Origin: Chamaea fasciata
Lineage: Eukaryota > Chordata > Aves > Passeriformes > Sylviidae
NCBI GenBank assembly: GCA_029207755.1
Contig: JARCOQ010000005.1
Location: forward strand, 57,659,449-57,723,448
Reading direction: 5' to 3'
Length of the DNA: 64,000 bases
A program made the translations under genes and the position numbers. Of the stretch, positions 35,521-47,925 are shown one piece after another; positions within the stretch are counted from its first letter, which is position 1, and each line of letters starts with the position of its first letter. The notes under the pieces were generated by a model. It did not search any database. It saw nothing but the letters and a program-made list of their open reading frames with translations, and was not told where the DNA came from.

Positions 35521-36885
35521 GTCCTTGGTTCTTAGCAGGAAAAGGATTTGTTTTCTCTACCTACTCTGTGAAGAGAGCTTACTGGCACTTAATATGAGGC
35601 TCAGAACTACATCCCTAGGCAGCACAAAATCTGCAAATATGAAAGCTAAAGCTTAAGGCATCAGTGAAAGCTGGTGAAGTCTCCACTGCTCAGAGGGGAA
35701 AGCAGTTCCTTCCCTCTGAAAATCCAGCACCTCAGATTTCCCTGGCTCTTGCCCAGGAGGGGTTTGTGCTCCCTCAGTGTCTTACCCGAGTGTTTAATGT
35801 TCCCAGGGAACCCACTCTGCTGCTGTGACATGAGTGACTCTGTCACTTCCCAGGACAGCTCTGCATGGTCAAATAATATTCACACCCAGCAGTGCCTGTG
35901 TAACTCCTTTTTACTGAGTGATGATTGCCCTGGCCAAAGCTGGAGGCCTCTGATGAGGAATTCCTGTGAGAAATGGGCTTCCCTTGGGAAGGCTGTGAAG
36001 ATAATGACTTCTTCTTTATCTGGGGAGGCTGTGCTAATAAAGCTAAAATGACACTAAAAAGATAAGTGTAGAATTTATGTAGAAGGTACTGTCTATTGAA
36101 AATCTGATTAAATTAGAGACTAAGCAAAAAGTAACTAATTTTAAATAATTAACAGAAAGGTTTGCCTTTAGTAATTTGATCTACATTTTAAACTGACTGA
36201 ACAATTCAGGGTGAAGCAATTATAAATCATGTACCTTTTGTTTCCTGGAAAGAGCAGGAGATTCCTTTAAACCTTTTTCTAAGGGTTTTCTAAGAAAGTC
36301 TTACACATACCCACATAATCAATTCTTGGAAGAAAGGCAGAAGTTGTATAGAGGATTTTTGCAAAAGAAATATTAGTCTGTTAACGAATCCAGTTTGCAC
36401 TGTAAGTAGTTACTATGAATAAGGACAGAAGTTAAATATTCAACATTTATGCCATGACCTATTTCAAAGAGAACTCAATCCACAGTTTATGATGTAAAGT
36501 GAATTGTTTTCTTGAGAGACTTCTCCACTTCTTGTGGAAGCTGAATATAGATGCATGATAGAAACATGAGATTTCCCATTGCTGCTTATCTTTTTCAGTT
36601 TGTTTGGGTTTTTAAATATGATTAATAATTTTTTTTTAATAGTAGCACATGTTTTGTGAAGACTGCACAAATCAGAGAAACTCCCACTGGGGAGAGAAAA
36701 TGCTAGGCTGCTCTGCTGCTGTTCTAGACTTGTATTCTCTTCAGCAGCTGCATATAAAGTTCTGTCCTCTGGGGGAAAAATTTTTTTTTTTCTTCATACC
36801 TCATCAGAATCAATGTGGTTCTGAGACACATCTTTTAAATACCACCAAGTACTGAGGTGGAGCAGTGATTTTCTACCACTTCTGG
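35521..36885. other. No gene recognised
   Basis: A frame at 35674-36051 is open for 125 codons but has Ser/Leu/Cys-rich random composition with no recognisable domain. The rest is AT-rich DNA with T runs near 36626 and 36781. Confidence 0.5.
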
Positions 36886-37590
36886 GTTGCTCTGCTAGCG
36901 AGAGTTTCCACGTCTGTTTTTCCCTCTTTGTGCAGCCCCTCAGGCCTGTCTGACACGAGTGCCGTGCCCATGAGCTCACCGCAGTGCTTTTGAAATGGTG
37001 TCAGCATCCCGAGCTCGGGCTGTGCCCCCCAGCACACCTCCTGCCCTGGCACAACCCCTGGGGCAGGCCGGCACAGGCACTTCTGGGAGCTTAGCCCCCA
37101 ACTGGCAGTGCTGCAGAGGCACAGCCCTAGATGAGCGATGGGCTTTGAAAAGCTCTGTGCTTGTGCTGCTTTGGCCTCCGTATCCATGCGGATAAGGCCG
37201 GGCTGCAGCATCGTAAATCAGCCAGGAAGATTGACACGGTGCTGCATGCACCTGATACTGCTCGCACGGGCAATCAGCGGGCGCTCAGACATGCTGACCT
37301 GCACCTGGAACAAAAGGAAAGTGTTGAGAATCTCTTTTCTGTCAGCAAGCCCGACCTAGAAATTCAGATGAAAAGTGGAAGTGCTGCCAGAGGGGTGGCT
37401 AGGCATGGCGTTTTAAATAAAACTTGGGAAGAGTTCTTCCCAGCAGAAATCTTTTCCTCGAGCTTTTGGAGAAAGATGAGAATTGTCCTTGCAGAGTGGC
37501 AGGGTGCATCTACTGCTGCTGATTGCTGCTCTCCACTTTGCTGCCCCTCAGGGTCAAATGTTCGAACCGTGACTCAAACACCCAAAGTTC
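36886..37590. promoter_or_regulatory. Isolated CpG-rich island
   Basis: About 700 bp stand out by high G+C and many CpG dinucleotides in a window where CpG is rare. It includes the perfect 12-bp palindrome CCCGAGCTCGGG at 37008-37019, a GGCCGG word, and GCGGGCGCTC near 37278. A frame is open on the plus strand across 37161-37601 (146 codons, opening on TTG) and others on the minus strand at 36873-37251. In GC-rich DNA stops are rare, so this is weak evidence of coding. The island could be the promoter or first exon of an unseen gene or non-coding RNA, a CpG-rich enhancer, or a CpG-rich insertion that has not yet decayed. I recognise no protein family. Confidence 0.4.
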
Positions 37591-38379
37591 CAAGAAGTTA
37601 GTTCTAGATAGAAGATTAAAAAGACAATGCAGTTGTTGTTTTTTTCTCTTTTTATTATGCTCATGGACATTTTATAATTCATGTTTTTAACATTTTCTCT
37701 GTACCTAGGAGAGACAAAAAACAATTTTTGCAACAACAAAATCTGGTTGTTTTGTGCAAAACCTTGGGTTCATTTCTAAATCAAATGGTGGTAAATTTTA
37801 GAAAAAAAAATTATTCTGATAGTGATAATAAAAATTTAAGTGAATTTTAAAAGATGAACTTACCAACAAAATATTCAAAGAAATTGAACATATACATATA
37901 TATATAAATAAAATAAATTAAGTCCTCTGAAGTTTAATTAAAGGTGACAGAAAAAGGAAGGCTCTTTTCTTTTCTTAATAACTATCAAAGTATTGCCTTG
38001 TAATATTAATTCAAATATTAATTTTCAATATTGTAAAAAATTTCTTTTGCTTTGGACATGTTTGGCCAATGCATGAAAGATTGACTTTTCTTCTTGAAAC
38101 AACGATTTTCATGTAAAAAACACCCAAAACTCATTTATTTATTTATTCAATAAATCTAAAGATTTCAATTAGAAGAAAATGTTCTGGACTGACCCAACTT
38201 TTCCTTTCATTTTTTTCTTCTATGCATAGTCCTAGGAGGTATTACTTAAAATAATAAGTTGTTGCTGTTTGAAGGCCAAGTTGTGATTTCAGATTTACAT
38301 TCAGTTATTTAATACTGCTATTCACCATGATGTAATCAAAATAAAAACCTGAAGCAGAACATTGATTAAGTTATCATTT

Positions 38380-38660
38380 TGTCTCATCCGATTCATTGAT
38401 AAAAAACCAATTTTTTCATATGGCTTGTTTCCTAAGGGCCTTAACAAACATGCAAGTTAATTAGCTTCAAGTATGATAAATAAAAAATAGTAGTGTGTGC
38501 AGGAGTTAATTAGGAATTTTTTGAGGAATTCTACCTTAAACAGCTAAAGAATTTAATCATCTTTGCATACAGGAAAGGTTAATAACTTTAACGGAATTAT
38601 TTTGGTACAACCTTAAAAGAGGACAATCATTTGCCTAAATCAAGATCCTGTAAACAGATG
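38380..38660. promoter_or_regulatory. Candidate AT-rich homeodomain-site cluster
   Basis: The 10-mer AGTTAATTAG occurs twice, at 38455-38464 and 38504-38513, 49 bp apart. Its TTAATTAG core is a high-affinity word for LIM-type and related homeodomains. TTTAATCATCTTTGCATA and GGTTAATAACTTTAACGG words follow. The block looks less eroded than typical AT-rich spacer. Enhancer function is inference. Confidence 0.3.
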
Positions 38661-39750
38661 AATAATTAAAAAAAAAAAAAAGTTTTAATACTTTGCTTCT
38701 TAAAAGTATTTGCGACATTCTTTTTTTTCCCTTATGTTTATTATGGCATTGGAATGATTGATATAAATTGTATTGAATTTTCTGTCTTCAAAATGCACTT
38801 AAAATCCAGCAATGTAAACTTCAAAACAACGGTTAGGGAGGTAGGATGAAAATGTCATTAAACACCACGTAGATTTAAGTTCTAACAATGCCTAATGGGT
38901 TTGGTTGCTGTCAATCCTGAATGATTACCTTGAGGCAGGGAAATTAAAAACAGCTTAATTTTTTTGTTGATAGACAGGATAAAAAATATAATTTGAGGAC
39001 AGGGAAGGTGTTCTGTTCTGGGTCTTAGCGTCCTTTTAAGTTACTGTCTATTTTAGAATAGATTTGAAGGAAAGAAGATTGCAAGTCATAGTCATTTCTA
39101 TGTAGAAGATAATTTTAAAACAAGAAAACAATTTTAAGTTCATTTTTTTTCTGAAAGAAAGAACTTTTTGAAATTGAAATGTCCCCTTCACAAATCTGTC
39201 TTCACTCCAGTAAATTAATGACTGTCCCTATTAATGTCCCTTGCCATTTCAGATTATGTGTGAAAATATACATACAAGTATATGCATAAATATACATTTA
39301 ATGTGAAAATGTCAGCTGGTTCTATTAGGGTGAAGTTGTTTTTACCAAAAAGGGCCTAAAAAGATCCTCTTCTAAATGCATGACATAATCCAAACTTGGA
39401 AATCCATAAAACCCTCCTTTTCCATAATGATTTGACTACTATCTCTTGTTTTTTTACACCTGGTATAGGAAGGTGTTTTTTAACCACGGATTTCATCTCT
39501 GGCCGTTCAGAGCCTGATGCACAGAGCTACTCCTCCCTCCTGAACCTGCTTCATTTTATTCAAAAGAAAATGCCAGGTTGTCCGGCTGGAATGTTCATTC
39601 CCATCTATCCGACTTACAGACAGGTGCCTGGGATTTGCTGCCCCTGGGGATTAAGTGAAGTCAAAATTACATGTGTGCCTGTCATTGCCTCAGGTGTCCT
39701 GTGCAACTTTCTACCTTTTGAGCTGGACTCATTTTGCTTTGGTTATGTTT

Positions 39751-39860
39751 TGATGGGGTTTTTCTGGTGGTTTGTTTTTTTTTTTTCCTTTGTTTGTTTG
39801 CGGGTTTTTTGTCTGTTGGTTTGGAGGTTTTTGTTTGGTTTCTTGGTTTTGGTTTAAAGA
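39751..39860 (+). repeat. T/G-rich low-complexity tract
   Basis: About 110 bp of almost pure T and G on the plus strand, with a T13 run and decayed TTTG units. It is similar in character to tracts at 26690, 55913 and 59595. Confidence 0.85.
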
Positions 39861-40401
39861 TATTTTTTGTAATAACTCTGGAAAGCAGAAGTGTTATTCC
39901 CACCCCTGAAATCCATAATCTACATCAGATTCCTTCATCTCTCAGGATATAGATCACATCTAGTTTGTTGAACGTGGCCAAACATCCTAGTCCAGACCAG
40001 CAAGCATGCAAAACACTCCAGCCTGAGAACAAGTGGTGTCCTCTTGGTCCTGCACAGAGCATTCACATGAGAAAAGCAATCACAGCTGCATGACTTCATC
40101 ATCACCGTTTCTGTGAGTCCCTGGGAGCAGCCAATCCCTTGGATAGCTGCATCCAGCCTGCTGTCACACAGGATGGTAAAGCTCATATGGCCTGGAAGGA
40201 GCAGTGTCTCTCCTTCCTGAGGCAGAACACACAGGATGGTCATGCTGGCCCTGTGTGGCCACAACAAGGAATATTCAGGCAAGGAATGGTTCTTGATTCA
40301 CAACACAAATTACTCAGACCAGCTCCACACACAGTAGGCCACTGATGCTCCGGATGTCCCTGTCCTATTCTCATGAATTCTCCTTTATCCCTCTCAGCAC
40401 A

Positions 40402-40407
40402 GGCCCC
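40402..40407 (+). repeat. Left target-site duplication (imperfect)
   Basis: GGCCCC directly precedes the TG start of the LTR. The six bases after its CA end (40935-40940) read GGCTCC, one difference. A 6-bp duplication is typical for betaretrovirus-like elements, but 4 to 6 bp occur across bird ERVs. Confidence 0.45.
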
Positions 40408-40934
40408 TGTGTGGAGGCCCAGGGGCCCGCAACCAGGAGAGATATCCTTTCGATTAGGGGGAGGAAAACCTTTCTCCCATGGGCCTCTGCAGCCACATGT
40501 TAATATCTCTTAGGTTTCGTTGTTCTGTTGGTTTGTTATGTCACCCTGTTAAGCCTCCATTCACCATATATGCACCCCTCCTAGAATGTTCTTCCTTCCC
40601 TTGGACCCCATTGGATTATTTTTGCCACCGTGTTCCACCCCTGTGATCCCATTAGTCTGCCCAGTTCATATTTACCCCTCTGCACCATTTTTTCCTATCC
40701 CTATTGGACCTTGGCCCTTAGGACCACCCCATTTGTCTGCTATATAACCCTGGATCCTTGGCCCCATTTTGGCTCTTATCCCTGGAACACATCCGAGGCT
40801 GTACTCACCATGCATACGACAAACAGCACTTGGATCTCCAAACAGGACCCCATCTCCTCGCCTTTGTCATCAGCCCTTTGTTAGCAGAGGCCTCAGGAAC
40901 ACACCTCAGGGACACGCTGCTGCACAATGCTACA
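40408..40934 (+). mobile_element. Probable solo LTR of an avian endogenous retrovirus
   Basis: A 527-bp block starts TGTGTGGAGGCCC and ends TGCTACA, giving the TG...CA termini of an LTR. It is GC-richer than its flanks. The U3-like part is pyrimidine-rich, with repeated CCCATT/CCTATTGGACC words resembling CCAAT-box inversions. CTATATAACCCTGG near 40740 is a good TATA box for transcription on the plus strand, which would start near 40770. No clean AATAAA follows in the R region, so polyadenylation may be decayed. No gag, pol or env sequence is visible on either side, and the imperfect 6-bp duplication fits recombination to a solo LTR. The opening words match a songbird LTR type in my memory, but I cannot name the family. 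The alternative is unrelated unique GC-rich DNA. Confidence 0.6.
40740..40753 (+). promoter_or_regulatory. TATA-type box of the LTR
   Basis: CTATATAACCCTGG lies about 330 bp into the LTR, the usual place for a U3 core promoter, with inverted CCAAT-like ATTGG words upstream (near 40610 and 40704). Whether it still initiates transcription cannot be seen. Confidence 0.45.
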
Positions 40935-40940
40935 GGCTCC

Positions 40941-43900
40941 CATCGGTGTTTTGTTTTTCCCAAACTGTCCTTCTACCCCAGATCCCTCTGCCCACACTGC
41001 ACCTTTCTTATCACATGCCTTGACGTCCTTCAACATCCCAGATTTTTGCATGGTGTCAGTATACACCTGATCTTTTTTTCTAATCAGTAGTGGCATAGTT
41101 TCTGGGGTGGAGGGTCAGGTCACCACGACTAAGTGCTGTTTTGATGGTAAATAAATCAGTTTCCCCTGAAGCTGCTATGGACACCAAAGCTCCCTACAGT
41201 CCTATTCCCCTATAAAGTAGGGATTCCTTGTAAGGATGTGTGGCAAGGCCCTGTAAGTCACATTAACACCCACTTTACCCTCTCCATTGCAATTTAGTGT
41301 GGGTCACATGTTCTGTGGAGAGTCTTTCAAAGTCCTCCATCAGGGCCCTGAGGGTACCAAAAAGCCATAACTGCAGGCTCACCTTGACCTGTCCCCGTGC
41401 AGTTGGCTCCAGGGGCTATGTCACCCTCCCAGAGCTCTGCCGTGAAGTGATGAGTTTTATCCTCATCTCCTGAGTGTTCCCTGGTCCTGGATTCCCCTTT
41501 GGTGTACGGATGGGGCTCTCAGGGAGAGCCCATCCTGTGGGAGGTCACCTTTGACTCACTCCCTCCTCACATCTCCAATTGCTTGATTTTCTTAGTGTTA
41601 AAGTAAAACAAGAGCCCAGACAAGGACATACCCTTGCTCAGTTTTAGGCAGCTTCCTGTTCAATTGCTCACCCAGATGTTTGAAAATAGTAATTTCAGAC
41701 CCCCTGAGGGCTGCCTGGAAAGCCTGTTATTATCTCTCTGCTGTTTATCAGTTGTGCTCTCTTGGCATTGGTGGCAACTGAAATTAGTTAGGCAGAGATT
41801 ATAGGAATGTTTTCTTAAAGACAAGGCAAAAAGGTGGTGGTTAAAGATGTTACCTGAATGCAACTCCAGAAAAAAGAGTGGGCTATAGGAACATCACGAG
41901 AGCACACATAAATGACCTTTTTTTTATTGCAAATACCATACTCATTTCAGGTCTCAGATTTTTTCCCAGAAGGAAATGATAGGATTGATGGTAATTTCAA
42001 AGGGATTTCTACCTACTACGTAAAATCCTTATGATAACAGGGGAGGCACTTTGCATAACCTTGGGTCCTTATCTAAAGATCACTGAGCGCTGTGAAAAAA
42101 TTCAGAAGATTTGACATCTTTTGGATCATTTCCATGCAGTGCAGATCAGATAGTCCAGTTTATCACAAGCTTCCTTTCTTTCTCTTTTTCCTGAACAAAG
42201 GACAGGTTAAAAAAAAGCAAACAAAACAAACAAATGCAAGGAAAAAGGAGAAAGAAGCAGCAAAATTCATTCTCTGATTCACTATTCTTTACACACTTTT
42301 CTATTTAATTACACAGATTACTAATTACTCTGAATCCTACATTTTACATTTACTCACTCTTCCAAGGAATTTCAAAGTAATTACAATTTTAATTTCACTG
42401 CAGTTCAGTAAAACAAAAAAACTGCCACTTCAAAGTTCAAAACTCACTGGACTAGGTCAAACAATATTACTTTCTGAACCTTTATGCTCCATCTTTTCAC
42501 TCACCAACAGAACTTTCCCAAATGTAGGATATGAAATTAGAAATGCCCTTTTCTTTGACCTGCTCTTTAACAAAGCATGTTTCTTTCACACGTAATGGAG
42601 CTTCACAAACAAGGAATGACTCTTAGCTTTCTTTTTTAGAAGTGATTGTGTGACTAACGCAACAAAATACTTCTGTTTTCTTCTGAATGTCTCTGCGTGG
42701 TCTGACCAAAGCAGACATAAAAGCAGGTAAGTAAATGTTCCTCTGATAGCTGAACAAAACTCAAAAGCAATTTGAGAGACCCTAAAAACTACTTAATTAT
42801 TGCAATGAACAACAGATTTTAATTTTTTTTCACCTATATCAGGAAGATATAAACACCATACAGAGTCTGGATTAACAAAATAGAGCTGTCTAAAGAAGCT
42901 GGGATGCTCAGAAAGTTTCATAAAACATTCCTTAGTGTTCAGACATTAAATCTTATCACGCAGAGTCTCAAACGTAGCTCCAGAAATCAAGCACTGTGAT
43001 TTGTACCCTTTCTGAAGAAATTGCAGCATAACAGATGCTGGAAGGCAGCTGTGGGCAGTGTCTGTAAAAAAGCCAGTGTCTCAAACCAAAGCAGCTCTGC
43101 ACAAGGGGATGCTGATCCTTATGGGCACAAACAGGGAGCTGAGGACAGCTGAACAATTGTAAAACTCACTGATGTCTGTCAGAATGCTAAACCGGAGGAA
43201 GAAACATGATTGTTATGTAGGACAAACCGATGCAGGGATACTTCCCAGCAACACACCATGTGATAGGTCATGTTGAGTCAAGTTAATGGCCTGTTTCACT
43301 CTTTATTAACCTACAAGCTAAATAGTTAGTTGTGCAGGGTGTGGATGCCAGAAGTAGAGAACTGACAGTGAACTTCGACATGCTCTGTACAGGCTGCAGA
43401 ATGCCTTTAGCACCGTGAATTTTTTTTTCCAAAATCCACCCTCCAGCAGTCTGGTGCTGTTGTCATATCTGGACACAGTAACTTGGAGTGTGCTATTATC
43501 ACATTTCAAAAAACAGAAGTGTTTCAGGCCAGACAAAACCTGTATACCAGACTGGCCACTTCTGTTCCTCATCCCAGTGACACAAAAGTGTGAGATCCTG
43601 TAGGCAATCAAATGGATAAGGAGTTAATCTTATCTCAAATAGAGCAAAAGTGTGTGCTTCATCATGTTATCCAGCAACAGATATAGACTAAAAGCCTAGA
43701 AGAACAAAAAATGTCCTTTCCTTATCACCTAAGTTGTGTCACAAGTAGAACATTATCGATCAAACGAAGTCTCAAGAATATTATTACTCTGTCACTCAGT
43801 GAGTCAATTTTGTTTGATTACATGTTTGTATTGTTTAAGAGACTTTTTGTTCTCCTCAGACAAATGTATTTTCTCTTTGGGAATTTGTAAAAGAATACAA

Positions 43901-46900
43901 GCAGATCTAATAAGGTGAAAAAATAATACCTGTTTTGAAGTATAGCTACAGATGTAAATTTTTGTTTGTAGAACAGTGGTGCTTCTCTCTTGAAAACATT
44001 TTAGGCACAATTGCAACAGCAAGGGACCTTCTAACACCTCTTACCCCAGTAAAAATGCTGAAAGGTTTGGTGCCTAAAGCACACATGGTAATCCAGCTGA
44101 GAGAACTTATGCATTTAAAAGACTTTTCCCACAAATGTCAATTGTCTGTGAGCTGTTCTGTGAAGAAATTAGCAAGAAGAAAGTTGCATGACAGCAGTTA
44201 TAGGTATAGGAGCAGCTGTACAACACAAGGCAGTTCCAGCTGAAGGTCAAACCATTGTGCACATACTGATGGTACCTGCCAGAGGTTGCTCCCAAAACAA
44301 AGGGCAAGGAACTGACTGAGAAATTGAGGGTGCTGAGAGTGAATGGAAGATGAATTCACATATATTCTCCCTGCTTTCAGTACCACATTTACAAAACCAG
44401 TACAAGAATAATCATATAATAGTTGAACTGAAGTTTGGAGTCATAAGATTGTAATTCCTCTGTTCCTCTGTTGTTGACTGTGTTCCTTTAATGAATTCCC
44501 CTTAGTCATCAGACCATATGGTTTTCCATGAAACAAGCTAGTGCCCTGGCTAGATGATACCCATCTTTCAGAAAGATCAATAAAAATAGGATGCATTAAA
44601 GGAAGGCAAACACCAAAAATAACAGCCCACTTTGTTGTCCTTTGAAGTAGATGGAGAGGGGAAGAGAAGAAAATTGAACTCAATTGGCTGTAAGTGAGTA
44701 GGCAGTTATTAACAGATTGTTTATATTTTTTGATCTAAGTGGCTTCAGCATTTTTGGTACATTTGTTGCCCAAGGCAGACAGGAAATTTCACACCTAAAG
44801 TGATCATTGTACATTTCTGGCATAGGTTAGCAGGACGGATCAAAAGAGCAATTGAATTTACATTAGGTGAGCAAACAAAGATTTGTTAGACTGTTCTTAT
44901 AAGGATGAAAAATAATGGTGAAAACTCTCTTGGAATAAAAGAAACAGAAGACCCAAAAAAAGCATAAGGGATCAAGATCCCTCGATGATATAAACTGACA
45001 CAATGCTAAAGAACCCATTTCACTTAACAGCAACTGTGATCTAAATCAGAAAACTGGGAAGTTTGGACGTGCCAATCTTTCATTCTGTTAGTCAAGTTAT
45101 TTCGCAAGGGGTGTAAATTTGCTGATCACCATGAAAGTTTAGAGTTTCTCGCCAGTGCTTAATATATTGGTTTGTTGTAAAATGGGGGAAATGTTAAAGC
45201 TGTGTTGATATCAACTACAGCTAAAATATTTCTCACTTACTTACACCACAGTTTTTTCTGCTACATTTTGATTACAACAGTGTTGAATCTTGAGGTAAAA
45301 AAAGCACTGAATGGTCTGTCATGGGCTGAAGTCGATTCTGTGCTGCAGAAGATGATACAAATGCAAGGTGAAAATGAGTGATAGAAGATTATATACCAGC
45401 AGGGAAATGTCTGGAAATCTTATAATTCATGCAATATTAAAAGCTTACACTTTGAGGATAAATCTGATTTGTGACTGGATCCCCCCAAAGCGCTTTTTTA
45501 TGTTGCCTTTTTTTTTTCCCCCAAGTTTTTTCTAATTAAACTAAATTTTTAGATTTTTTTTTTACTGAACTTGTGATTTTCTGTCCTATTTCCTTATCTT
45601 CTCCCAGGTATTTAATTATGTTTAGCACAAATAATCTGTAATAAAGGGCAGAAGGGTCCACAAATCTGGGTACTCTCACTGGAGGGAAAGCAAGAGTTAC
45701 AGTACTTCAGGCTGCTCCCCAGCAAGACACGAAGGCTGGCACATCCAAGCAGAGGGTTGATTCCACCTAAGTGTGGAATGCCTCAACTTCATGCCCTCTG
45801 AATTATCCTCCAGGGGCTTCTAAATTACTTCCACTCACCTTGCTCAAGGGCATCTCATGGAGATTAGACTCCTTATTCAGGTACCTAACTCAGATGGTTA
45901 AGCCAAGCAATGTGAATACTGCTTTATAGCTACTGAAAGAATTAGCCTTGTAACCTTTAACTGGCATCAGCAGGCAGTTAATCACAATTAAAATGGTTTC
46001 TCGAAGCTGAATGTTTTGCCCACCAGAAGATGCTATAACTCCTGAAGTTAATTCCTTTGTAAGATGATGGTGCACCTCCGGTTCAAAGCATTTAAGACAG
46101 CAAATTGTTATCTGCCCAGGAAGTTCAGTCATTCAGATAAAATAGATCAGGACTGCTGTACACTCTGGTCTCACATATAAAAAATATCTTCATTATAGGA
46201 AGTCTGCAAAAATAAAATTAAAAAAAAATCCAGTTCCTTCAACCAATTTATAAACAGTTTAAAAAGTTACTGCAAACCTTCCTTAGATCATATCCTCTGG
46301 GAAACAAAAACCATTGCTAACACCACATTGCATTGCACACCACTTATCAGAATGGGGAAAGACAAACACAAAGATCTTTCCCAGGAATTACATACCTCTG
46401 AGCCCAGCAAGGGGGCAGTTTTCATTTCAAATTGTCCAGACACAACAGAGACAGAAGAAAACTTAATTTCAGAATCAGTGATTCCAGTAAAACAGGCAAA
46501 CATGTAGCAAATTGGTCACAGTTTAAGTATCAACATCTTTCATTTAAAAAAATAAAATAAAATCTAGAACATTATTATTTAGTGATCAGATTTTCAGTAA
46601 GAGAGAAATATTTCTTATGTCTTGAGTGGAAATCCATTTTCTGCACTGGCTTGACAGAAGCACAACCCTAAATCTGCTAGAAATCCTGCCACAGAAGACT
46701 GGTTCTTTACCCTTGTTTTTATTTCAGCTTATTTTTCTCCCTTCCTGTTAAATTCCTTGTGTGCCTGATAATCAGTCTGACAATGAAAAATAAGAGATTA
46801 TGTTCTGTGAAACACCTGACCCTTTTTTTATAAGGCTGACACATTCTGCTTCCCCTTAACCTGTTTTCATAGGTGTGAAAACTCAGGACATTTTAAACCA

Positions 46901-47859
46901 GTTATGCTCAGTTGTCATTGAAAGAAGTCAAATACATCACTGTGCTGACAAGGGAGGAAGTTTTGATGTTAATACAAGTCTCCCCATCATAATTTGATGT
47001 CTTGTTCCTTGTGGCAAAAAGTTATTTTATGCATTAGATTGTAACCTTTTGATTTGAATGAAGATGTTGTTGTCACACTTAGGAGGGGTTTGAATGCTTC
47101 CTGTGCCTGAATGGCGCAGCTTAGATGGAGTTTACCCCATCTCTTTCTTTATCTTTCTCTTTTTTGAAAGCAAAGTGAAGTGGTACCACTGAAGTAACTC
47201 CCTCAGAGATTGTGCTGTGCAATGGTTGCCAGCAAGCCAAGGCAAAAGGACAAATTACACCTTTTTTTTTTCTCACAGATAATGGGTATGCTGCTCACAA
47301 AGCGCTGCTCACTCTGCGATAAGGTCATGACTCCTTGAGATCCCTGCTAACCAGTGGTAGAGAGCTTTGGGAAAGGACGTGATAATTACTTTTAACATTT
47401 AAGAGAAGACATGCGAAGGAATTATTATATCATTCCTCTCGGATATCAGTGGGGTTGCTTTCTAATAAAGACTGACTGAATTAGAGTAATAATAGAAGCA
47501 AACCATTCAATATTTCTTTACATGAAAAACCAGATCTTTCCATTTCACACTGCTGTGTTGTTTTGGACAAGAAGCTGGCACTGAATTACTTAATGATAAG
47601 ACAGTTTTCTTAAATTCTGTTGGATTTCTCCCGCAGCCTCTTCTTTCTTTTCAAGAAATGACATGAATGACCCTTAAATCAAAACTTTGGTTGGACAGAC
47701 TACACTTCAGTTCATGTTTTGATTGTCTCTTTCCTCTTCAGCTTTTGGATATTTTAAAGTACCTCGGTACCTTCAAAACACATTTTAGAACTCAGCATAT
47801 GCTAATAAATTCAGGATCACTATGATTTCTTACAGTCAGAAGTCTCTACACCAAAACTC
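40941..47859. other. No gene recognised
   Basis: About 40941-41570 is GC-richer than average and unclassified; it may hold worn retroviral sequence, but no conserved protein motif is readable. From 41570 on, the DNA is AT-rich with short random open frames. At 47000-47500 composition is balanced and GCTGCTCAC occurs twice within 25 bp near 47290, which might mark a conserved element. Support is weak. Confidence 0.45.
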
Positions 47860-47925
47860 TGAACCTAAACCAATATACGCTGGCATAATTCCAAAGACTT
47901 CAATTGATTTCTGGCTCTGGGGAAG
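47860..47925 (+). repeat. Possible old amniote interspersed-repeat tail
   Basis: Words of the type AAACCAATATACGCTGGCAT followed by AATTCCAAAGACTTCAAT recall the CTGGTGTAACTCCATTGACTTCAGTG tail shared by many ancient reptile and bird repeats. Divergence is high and the fragment short, so the family is not assigned. Confidence 0.35.

Larger units (their letters stand above)
37591..40407. other. AT-rich DNA with simple-sequence patches
   Basis: An AT alternation (TATACATATATATATA-like) lies at 37890-37915 and an A14 run at 38668-38681. Around 40166 and 40228 the word ACACAGGATGGT occurs twice, 62 bp apart. A frame at 39396-39857 is open for 153 codons, but it opens on TTG and its end is the T/G tract translated as Phe/Val/Leu, so it is rejected. 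Confidence 0.5.

Noticed and set aside
39396..39857. 153-codon frame with an apparent membrane-like C terminus
   Set aside because: The hydrophobic end is the T/G low-complexity tract translated as Phe, Val and Leu, and the frame opens on TTG.
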